A DNA stretch of 26,352 nucleotides from Saccoglossus kowalevskii. Its lineage: Eukaryota; Hemichordata; Enteropneusta; Harrimaniidae. Position numbers and translations under genes: made by a program. Shown piece after piece: positions 20,301 to 26,352 of this stretch. Numbering within the stretch: position 1 is the first letter of the stretch; the number at the start of each line of letters is the position of its first letter. The notes under the pieces were generated by a model. That model did no database searches. It was not told where the DNA came from and was given only the letters and a program-made list of their open reading frames with translations. The stretch spans positions 20,699 to 47,050 of the forward strand of contig NW_003107089.1 of NCBI RefSeq assembly GCF_000003605.2, read 5' to 3'.

Positions 20301-23300
20301 TGTTCTTCGATTCTGCGCATACTTGATTAGTTTTTGGTTGAAATCTGTGTATAAAAAGGACTTAATTTGCATATAAATTAGCCAATATTTATCTTTTCCA
20401 CTAATATCTCAACCACTCATCAGATTCAATGAAACATACATACACATGTGAAATGCTTGGAGATAAGCCATATACCAGTACATGTTCCATTTAGGGTTAA
20501 ATTGTGTGATTATTACCTAATTTGCATAACCAATTTATAGGTGCTCCACAGATATCTTGAGTATACCAAATTTTAAAAAAACTAGGTACAATCGAAATAT
20601 TAAGTCATCATATATGATAATTATTTCATTAAATATTTACAATTGTTTTACCATAACTACTTAGAACCACTCTAGTCAATTGCTCCATTAGAAGCACATT
20701 TGCATACTGTCTTTGTCTAAAATTAAAAATAATACCGGGTAATTTTTATTATATCTGTTGGGTTCCAATATTTTTTGATCCAAGTTCCATTGTATTATAA
20801 GTATTTACCCAAGTTTCATTTACATTTTTGACCCCAGCTCCATCACGTTGTGCATCCATGGCCAGACATACTTGGACCAATTACATTCAATGACATTAAC
20901 ACACAGACAATGTATGATGACTCACATATGGACATCACACTTTTCATTACAATTTGATCAAATATGGCTGACTGGCGACCATTTTGCTAAATACTGATAC
21001 TTTAGTTTTGTAAATGTCCATGCTGATTATTTACTTATATATCACCTGATTCATTTGAAAGTTAGTACATAAGTACTATACTCATAGGTAATACCGGTAC
21101 CCTAGGTTGTGTGATTTAGTGTGATTGTCAATTTGTCTGTTCTCACAGATAAACAAGGCTTTGTTTCGGGATCATACATTCTTGGTTAGATGGACATCAC
21201 TTTAGCAGTCTGAGATCAAGATATCTTGTATCATTTTGTTCAAACAATTAAATTAAACATACTGGATTATTTCCCCCAATTCTTAGCGATTCAACCAAGT
21301 ATGCTCATCCAATTACAGTATATTGCCAGCAATGGCAATCGCATCCCAGCACTATATAGCCAAATATACACCCATGGATTGCTGCTAGTGATGGAATATG
21401 ACATTAAATACGCCGAAGTTTCATTTTTTTACCAAAATTTCATTACATATTTTGAGTTCAATTCCATTAAACTTTTTTACCCAAGTCCCATTGAACCATA
21501 TATGTATACCCATTTAAGTTTCATTATATTTTTGTATTCATAATTTCAGGCACAGTCTTTACTGCAATGTACTTATGCCTGTGCATTTCTAGCTGCCCTA
21601 TATTTTTATCTACACTATGTTGTAGAAAATGAAGTGACAGCAGCTGACAGATTGGGACTAATAACAGCAGTCACCTCAGTCTCTTTTAGTTTTGCACCTC
21701 TTGCTGAAGTGGTGAGTTAAAATTCATTCATAATAGGGCTATAGTTTAAATGACAATGTTTTATTAAAATTGACATTGTTTGGTATGTCTGTAAAGTTAA
21801 TGCAACTGTTCTATGGGCTAGAGACATACTAGTCTGTTAGCTTTTACTTTTTATAGACTCATGGTTACAGCATTTGCAAGTAGAGTGTGCGAGGATAAGC
21901 TAGTGAAGTGACCGAGGACAAGAAAGGCTGCTTCAAGTCCCTTAATATATAGATTGTAAATTTTGAAAATAAATATAAATTCTTTTGAGGTATAACTTAG
22001 TACTGGTGTTTTATTTATAATAACTTGTGAGCAATATTCACATTGCAAATTGGTGATTTTCCGTACAACTGCGAGATCTCGCGAGATGCATGAAAGACGC
22101 ACGTTGAACGTCTGCCGCAAAAATCGAACGATTTGATTTTGAACTCGAATTTCTTTATTTCGTAGCGCACATCGACCGGCCGATCTTCGACAGAGGAATA
22201 TTGCATTCGAATATCCTCACTTAATCGAAATTGCCCATCATCAAATGTGGACAGCACATTATTGACATGGAAATGTTCCCCAAAATACTTTCGTGTTTGT
22301 CGAATCTCATGCGATGTTTGACGCCACTGCGACGCTATGACCTTTGTTTGTCTAGTTTTTACGTTCGATTTCACGCATAACGCGTGATTCTCGCAGTGAA
22401 CGGAAAATGGTCTATTGGGAAGGGATTGCTATCTTCAGGCGATCTGAATAACAACTATTTAAAAAATATTCCCAGTCAAGCGTGTATGGAATTAATTAAT
22501 CCAAAACATAAAGATTTGTGGGTCTATTCTAATACGGTATGTCATCTGAAAGAGCAATAAGTGCCACTTTATGTAGATATTTTTTAATAAATAAAACTAG
22601 ATGTACCCCGGGTAGGCTACTTTCGAATAATGTAATGAATTTGTTTTATTCTTACAGGCAGATATTGTAAAAAGCAAATCATCTTCTAAATTATCAGTGA
22701 TGCCAGCAGTCTCTATGTTTGTAGCATCACTCTGTTGGTATGTGTATGGTGTCCTTATAGATGATATTTACATACAGGTTAGTTCAAACATTTCATATTG
22801 ACAGGAAAAGGTATGGCGCCCAAAAAGTTAATGGATGACTGAGTGAGGTTGCTGCATTTTCAAATTGAACAAAATTCAAGATTTAGAGCTCACTGTTTGG
22901 AGATGTTAAGAGGTGATACAGTACATGTTGGAGGTGTTGTTCTAATAGACATAGACTGGTAAGGCCAGACTTTTATTATCCCTTGTTTCATGAACCCGCC
23001 GAATGAACAGGAGCCAAAAATGAAATAAAAATAAAATATAATTTCAGCGTAATTTCTCGTACCCGTCGACTTGTAAGTGCAAAAAATTGCTAAAAAAACT
23101 TATTTTTATCTTCATTTTTTTTCCGCCCGCTGCATAACAAACCCAAGTTGCATTTTCGTGAGAGTATCATGATCAAAGTACCAATGTCTCGGGCAGACGA
23201 AAAAACAAGGTTATACATGGAATAAAATTTTATTTCATTTCTTCTCTCCGATCAATGATCTTACTTACAATTCTTTGAGAATCACACAAATCTAATGGAA

Positions 23301-23592
23301 AAAAAGAATTAATTTTATTTATTTTTTTTCGTCCTCCTCAAAAAAATTGCCTTATAAAAACTCGAGAAACAAGGAATAAAAAAAGTCTGGCCTAACAATA
23401 CATTCATAAGTGAGCCTGCTTCAAAGTTTATTTGAAAATTATTTTTCCATCAGCATTCAAGATATCTAACAATTTTGTTTTTCATTTCAGCTACCATGTT
23501 TACAGGGTATTCTTTCAAGTCTGATACAATTTTTCCTGTTTTGGATGTATCCATCTTCTAGTTTTTCGAATGAGAAGACAAAAACACAATAA
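16441..23592 (+). CDS. SLC50A1: SWEET sugar transporter (SLC50A1 family), complete
   Basis: Six exons (16441-16508, 18381-18458, 19714-19837, 21550-21711, 22658-22777, 23491-23592) encode 217 residues; human SWEET1 has 221. SWEETs are seven-helix sugar uniporters of the plasma membrane or Golgi, built from two three-helix MtN3/saliva repeats joined by helix 4. Repeat 1 shows 'AQIPDCYQIYKKKNTHNIPF' (Pro24) and 'QDMTTLVVNTIGSIFQ' (pore Asn69). Repeat 2 shows 'FAPLAEVADIVKSKSSSKL' (Pro140), 'SLCWYVYG' (Trp171) and 'DDIYIQLPCLQG'. The last motif aligns with Asp62-Asn69-Gly72 of repeat 1, but the expected Asn is Cys187, and repeat 1 has Ile in place of the usual Trp before YG. All junctions are GT-AG and keep phase. 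The SLC50A1 symbol is by family; strict orthology is not proven. The short polar tail ends NEKTKTQ. Confidence 0.93.
16739..16784. repeat. 36-bp perfect palindrome flanked by TAAAT repeats
   Basis: Positions 16744-16779 equal their own reverse complement with no loop (GCAGGGAGCTGTAATGAG, then its complement). Direct repeats TAAAT sit immediately on both sides (16739-16743 and 16780-16784). It lies in SWEET intron 1. Confidence 0.97.
16800..16826. repeat. 13-bp palindrome flanked by CTCTATG direct repeats
   Basis: CACGGT-T-ACCGTG (16807-16819) is bracketed by CTCTATG at 16800-16806 and 16820-16826. It begins only 16 bp after the preceding palindrome block and repeats its layout on a smaller scale. 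Confidence 0.93.
17311..17370 (+). repeat. (TTTA)n microsatellite
   Basis: This is an uninterrupted run of TTTA units of about 60 bp in SWEET intron 1, preceded by an impure T-rich stretch from 17299. Confidence 0.97.
17661..18355 (+). mobile_element. Helentron-like non-autonomous element, copy B
   Basis: It lies in intron 1 of the SWEET gene. It starts TAGCTCTGCTGTCGAC after a T-run and ends GACAGGCTGCTTGTT. Inside are about four diverged ~155-bp tandem units, marked by 'GATTTGTTCATTTTGTGATG' and 'AAAAAGTGATATTTTCGACT'. It is more diverged than copy C, with AGCAGAGCT in place of AGCGGAGCT at its 3' subterminal repeat. Confidence 0.88.
18381..18458 (+). CDS. SLC50A1: SWEET gene, exon 2
   Basis: The acceptor is TTTATTCCAG. 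The exon encodes 'IPDCYQIYKKKNTHNIPFLP' and FIIGLV: the helix 1 proline, the cytosolic basic loop and the start of helix 2. The donor is AA|GTAAGT. Confidence 0.93.
18459..19713. other. SWEET intron 2
   Basis: This is a 1,255-bp GT-AG intron. Its centre is the 146-bp tandem array at about 18872-19296. Nothing else was recognised. Confidence 0.6.
18872..19296 (+). repeat. 146-bp tandem repeat, about 2.9 copies
   Basis: The phrase CAAGTAATTTTTACA recurs at 18895, 19041 and 19187, a period of exactly 146 bp. Other shared blocks are 'AAATTTATATATGGTATAAA', 'TAATTAATGAGAGATGGCTA' and 'CTGATTGGTTTTCGCTTGTG'. Copies differ by roughly a tenth of positions by eye. Confidence 0.93.
19714..19837 (+). 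CDS. SLC50A1: SWEET gene, exon 3 (helices 2-3)
   Basis: The acceptor is CATTTTCAG. The exon encodes 'NTFAIFYYGFMRQDMTTLVV' then 'NTIGSIFQTSYVIIYILF' and TERK, with the conserved pore Asn69. It ends AAG|GTAAAT in phase 0. Confidence 0.95.
19927..19967 (+). repeat. (TG)n microsatellite
   Basis: About 20 TG dinucleotides with one GG interruption near 19940. Confidence 0.97.
19974..20540 (+). repeat. Four diverged ~140-bp tandem units
   Basis: Each unit has the order CCACT-ATATCTCA, ATCAGATT, AATGAAA or equivalent, a TACATAGAT-like block, a TTAGTTTTGGTTGAAAT-like block and a TTAATTTGCATA-like block. Two units share the end 'AGGCAATTTTAAGCATTTTC'. The same order of motifs is seen at 110-355, so this is a dispersed family as well as a local array. 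Confidence 0.8.
21550..21711 (+). CDS. SLC50A1: SWEET gene, exon 4 (helices 4-5)
   Basis: The acceptor is TAATTTCAG. The 54 codons cover helix 4 ('CTYACAFLAALYFYLHYV') and helix 5 ('LGLITAVTSVSFSFAPLAEV'). It ends GTG|GTGAGT in phase 0. Confidence 0.95.
21712..22657. other. SWEET intron 4
   Basis: This is a 946-bp GT-AG intron that contains the CpG-rich TIR element at 22056-22408. The flanks 21712-22055 and 22409-22657 show nothing assignable. Confidence 0.6.
22056..22408. mobile_element. CpG-rich non-autonomous TIR element, 353 bp
   Basis: The left end ATTTTCCGTACAACTGCGAG and the inverted right end ATTTTCCGTTCACTGCGAGA match over about 45 bp with small gaps and mismatches. The interior is far richer in CpG than the AT-rich intron around it. 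The palindrome TCTCGCGAGA sits in the left TIR at 22077-22086. The two minus-strand open frames here (21851-22120 and 22015-22374) overlap each other in different frames and cross a TIR, so I do not call them genes. I could not identify a clean target duplication, so the superfamily is unknown. Confidence 0.72.
22658..22777 (+). CDS. SLC50A1: SWEET gene, exon 5 (helix 6)
   Basis: The acceptor is TTCTTACAG. The 40 codons cover the second cytosolic loop ('ADIVKSKSSSKLSVMP') and helix 6 ('VSMFVASLCWYVYGVLI'). It ends CAG|GTTAGT in phase 0. Confidence 0.95.
22778..23490. other. SWEET intron 5
   Basis: This is a 713-bp GT-AG intron, most of it the Harbinger-type element at 22960-23395. Nothing else was recognised. 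Confidence 0.6.
22960..23395. mobile_element. Harbinger-type MITE, 430 bp, with TAA duplications
   Basis: The element is 22963-23392, flanked by TAA at 22960-22962 and 23393-23395. Its left end GGCCAGACTTTTATTATCCC, continuing TTGTTTC, is matched by the inverted right end with about two differences in 27 bp. GGCC-type ends with a 3-bp TWA duplication fit PIF/Harbinger. There is no coding capacity. Confidence 0.85.
23491..23592 (+). CDS. SLC50A1: SWEET gene, exon 6 (helix 7 and tail)
   Basis: The acceptor is TTCATTTCAG. It encodes 'LPCLQGILSSLIQFFLFWMY' then PSSSFSNEKTKTQ, with TAA at 23590-23592. AATAAA overlaps the stop codon (23588-23593), and another AATAAA lies at 23743-23748. Confidence 0.93.
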   Translation, partial: LPCLQGILSSLIQFFLFWMYPSSSFSNEKTKTQ

Positions 23593-25025
23593 AATTCATT
23601 TAATAATTTTGCATATTAATATACTTATTTTTCTAAAATAGAAATCTGTATTTACATTTGTTACATGGTAAGAATGAACACTGTTTCATTCCTTGTTATG
23701 TAATCTAAATGCTACTCAGTTCTTCAGGACTTTTTTTAAAGGAATAAAAAATATTATAAAACAATAATTTTAATAATATCTTATTGTAAAATAGAATCTT
23801 AGGAAAGATTGAAAAGCCATTGTTCTTCTGTAATTTTTAACTTTTAGAATTTGAACTATTGTAATTAATGATATATAATTTGCTGCATATTTTTTTAAGT
23901 GTTTTTCATTCTTTAAATTTCTATGCACATGTTTGGTGGATATTTGTTTAATAGGTATGTAATTTTAATACCTTTATAGGAGTAACCACTGTTTATAGTA
24001 TCCATTGCCAAATAACTCAACAAGTTAATGAATTTTTATTTTATTTTAAGGAGATGTCGTCTTTCAGACATAAACCAAGTAATTAGGTTTTATAAGAGAT
24101 CTGGATAAATTTTCTATGGAAACAACTAATGTTTGTATTCTTGACTATTGCCAGATGTTGTCATTGTCTAATTCATTGAATTATTCAAGACACAATTTAG
24201 TCTTTCTCTTAAAAAAAAAGTGTAGGCTCATGACAATAAAAATAATGTGATGTGAAGACATAATACTAGTAATACAGTAGGGAGGAAATATTTGTGAGGA
24301 ATTTGCATCTATGGTGGAGGTTTTCAGTGCCTTCTAGTTAAATTAAATACATTAATTTTTAAATAACTAATAATATAAAATTTACTAGATTAATATAAAT
24401 TATTAAATATTGTAATTTGGGTATTTTTTTTCTGGAAATATTGGAAAATAAAAAATAGTAAAACAGTACATGCAGTGGAATGAATCTATTGAATGTTGTT
24501 TGTGGCATTTTGTATGCAGTATTTATTTTGAGCTGAAAAATGATAGTTATAACAAATACAATTTTGTTTTGGATTTTCCGAAATTGGTGGACTAGCCTAG
24601 GATGACCCTGAATCGTGGGTGAGAGTTAAAGACATCCAATCGGATAACTGGATAATGATGCAGGTAGGAAGCACAGAATCGTTGTAGATTTGCTTATAAT
24701 ATTTTAATAGTTTTTCTTTAATATTTTAAAATTTAATATTGTATCATGTTCAATTTATAGACCTTGGACCAGTAATGGATGGCATATATATTCTGTTATA
24801 TTATTTCCGCTTGTATGGCAAAATTGAAATTGCAAAATTTTCAAATTTTCTTAATTGTTTGATATTTTTTAACCCACTTTAAAATGCCTTAATACATAAA
24901 AAAAAAAAGGTATTTTAAGCAGAATCAAAATCTGGAATATTATAAAACACTAACTTTAAATTTGTTTTAATTATTTGGTATTGAAATATGCCTATTAATA
25001 TAAGCACACGTAATATATGCATATT
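23593..25025. other. 3' flank of the SWEET gene, no gene seen
   Basis: This is very AT-rich sequence that holds the candidate poly(A) signal at 23743 and presumably the SWEET 3' UTR. I see no exon, tandem array or TIR pair in it. Confidence 0.5.
23743..23748 (+). promoter_or_regulatory. Candidate poly(A) signal AATAAA for the SWEET gene
   Basis: It lies 151 bases after the stop. The earlier AATAAA at 23588 overlaps the stop codon and would give an extremely short UTR, so this site seems more likely. Confidence 0.45.
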
Positions 25026-25725
25026 TAGCTCCGCTGTCGACTTTGTCGAGCGGAGCTTATCATATGAGTGATTGGTCGTCGTCCGTTTCCGTCGTCCGTG
25101 TCAATGTTTTACTTTTTCGACTTCTTCTTGAAAACTACAAGCCTGAATGCTTTGATACTTGGTGTATATGTACCTTGGGTAGACCTCTCTTAGGTTTGTT
25201 CATTTCATGTTGATATCTTCAATTCTCTAATTTTGGTGAATATTTTTGTCATTTTTGGTAAAAAGTGATATTTTTGACTTCTTGTTAAAAACCGCAAGTG
25301 CAATTGCTTTGATATTACATATATAGGTACTACATGTGGACCTCTCTCAGATTTGTTCATTTTGTAATGATATCTTTAATTCTCTAATTTTGGTGAATAT
25401 TTTTGTAATTTTTGGTAAAAAGTGATATTTTCGACTTCTTGTTAAAAACCAAAAGTTCAATTGCTTTGATATTACATATACAGATACTACATGTAGACCT
25501 TTCTTAGATTTGTTCATTTCGTGATGATATCTTCAATTCTCTAATTTTGGTGATATTTTGGTCATTTTTGGTAGAAAGTGATATTTTCGACTTCTTGTTA
25601 AAAACTGTAAGTCCGATTGCTTTGATACTATACATATTGTTCATTTTCTAATGATGTCTTCAGTTCTTTAATTGAAATGTGCATTGCTAACAGCGGAGCT
25701 ATCTCAGCCGATAGGCTGCTTGTTT
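25026..25725 (+). mobile_element. Helentron-like non-autonomous element, copy C
   Basis: The ends are well preserved. The 5' AGCTCCGCTGT (from 25028) is the exact reverse complement of ACAGCGGAGCT near 25690-25700. A short hairpin, CAGCCGATAGGCTG, sits about 10 bp before the 3' end. The interior has four ~155-bp tandem units. It inserted in a T-rich site, with no TIRs at the extreme ends and no clear target duplication, which fits helentron-associated elements better than cut-and-paste MITEs. Confidence 0.88.
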
Positions 25726-26352
25726 TATCTGGGCGTAAAATGGTCAATTAGCCCAATAGTGTGCAAGCATATAGAAGTAAATTGTGGCTCTATGTGCAAT
25801 ATTTATATTATTCGGTTCGTTATCAAATTCAGAAAGAGAAAAACAATGTTGTCATTCTTCTGTGACCTTCAATCATGTGAAATCTAAGATGGCTGAATGG
25901 CATGGTAGCTGAATTATCTATATTAACATATCTGTCCAACACTTGGTATGATAAAGATTAAAGTGTCAAATATGTGTTCTTAGAATCAAACATATCTGAT
26001 GTGTATGAGTGTTGTCATTGGTGAGTATATTTATCTGAATAACTGACCTGGAAACTGCTATATACTGGTATATATTTAAGTTCATACATACATGTAGTCA
26101 TTTTTTTCAAATTTTCTTTTTTTTTATATGAAAGTTTTCTATTTTGGAAATTGAATATATTTTGACAAAGTATATATATACTAGTATGTACGTGTATCAT
26201 TTGATAGTACAATGCTTTGTTATGGAATAAATTATGGTGCATCAAAGGTGTTAAGTATTCATAGTGAATTAATGGGCTGGAATAAAGTTGTCTGTAAACT
26301 TTCTAAAAACACTTTTGTGAAACAGTATGGACACTTAGCTTTAGTTTGGCCA
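25726..26352. other. Right edge of the window, no gene seen
   Basis: AT-rich sequence. Short frames at 25672-25887 (+) and 26015-26245 (-) have no motif, splice context or homology that I recognise; the first starts inside helentron-like copy C. Confidence 0.5.

Larger units (their letters stand above)
19838..21549. other. SWEET intron 3
   Basis: This is a 1,712-bp GT-AG intron with a GT microsatellite, a diverged ~140-bp repeat array and, from about 20760 to 21540, scattered ACCCAAGTTCCATT-like phrases that suggest another old repeat. A plus-strand open frame at 21226-21543 falls in that repeat and is not a gene. Confidence 0.6.

Noticed and set aside
21226-21543. 105-residue plus-strand frame just before SWEET exon 4
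   Set aside because: It is made of repeated ACCCAAGTTCCATT-like phrases and lies in an intron; the real exon starts at 21550 in a different context.
22015-22374. 119-residue minus-strand open frame, rather coding-like in codon use
   Set aside because: It lies almost wholly in the CpG-rich TIR element, crosses one TIR, overlaps another open frame and shows no motif I recognise. CpG richness removes stop codons and explains the length.
25672-25887. 71-residue frame starting in helentron-like copy C
   Set aside because: It starts inside a mobile element and runs out into unique AT-rich sequence; no domain was recognised.
1-26352. CRISPR array, phage, operon or bacterial defence system
   Set aside because: Spliced animal genes fill the window. 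The tandem repeats have no spacers and are satellites or minisatellites.

Overview
The window is animal nuclear DNA. It is AT-rich, its protein-coding genes are split by GT-AG introns of about 0.3 to 2.7 kb, and it holds many degraded non-autonomous DNA transposons, minisatellites and microsatellites. The compact exons, the repeat style and the invertebrate-like divergence of three recognisable bilaterian genes suggest a marine invertebrate. I cannot name the species or phylum from sequence alone. There are no rRNA, tRNA, CRISPR or bacterial-style operon features.

Layout. Positions 1-953 are non-coding with old repeat units. Positions 954-2972 are a dead 2-kb Tc1/mariner-superfamily transposon with ~110-bp terminal inverted repeats and a TA target duplication. 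Positions 3704-8747 (+) carry five exons of a C1orf43/NICE-3 homologue; its first exon is not seen and probably lies outside the window. Its large third intron holds a 42-bp minisatellite and a 15-bp repeat. Positions 9896-10678 are fifteen near-identical copies of a 52-bp unit that run into a 462-base assembly gap. Positions 11288-16191 (-) are a complete four-exon POLR2M (Gdown1) homologue of 278 residues. Positions 16441-23592 (+) are a complete six-exon SWEET sugar transporter (SLC50A1 family) of 217 residues. Positions 23593-26352 are non-coding apart from one dispersed element.

Gene relationships. POLR2M and the SWEET gene are head to head with 249 bp between start codons. That gap contains a perfect palindromic NRF-1-type site, so a shared promoter is likely. 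The C1orf43 homologue and POLR2M converge on the satellite array and the gap. The three gene products have no obvious common pathway: a membrane-anchored NICE-3 protein, an RNA polymerase II regulator and a sugar uniporter. C1orf43 and SLC50A1 are both on human 1q21-q22, so their closeness here may be ancient linkage.

Mobile DNA is the richest layer. I could define one autonomous-type mariner relic; a 173-bp mariner-type MITE with TA duplications; a 390-bp hAT-type element with a 7-bp flanking repeat; a 430-bp Harbinger-type element with TAA duplications; a 353-bp CpG-rich TIR element; and three copies of a helentron-like element with subterminal inverted repeats, a 3' hairpin and an internal ~155-bp minisatellite that differs in copy number between copies. 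I found no convincing new multi-gene system. The most useful observations are the apparent loss of the conserved TM7 asparagine in the SWEET protein, the shared NRF-1-type promoter, the helentron-like family, the near-identical 52-bp array at the gap, and two adjacent palindromes each bracketed by direct repeats.
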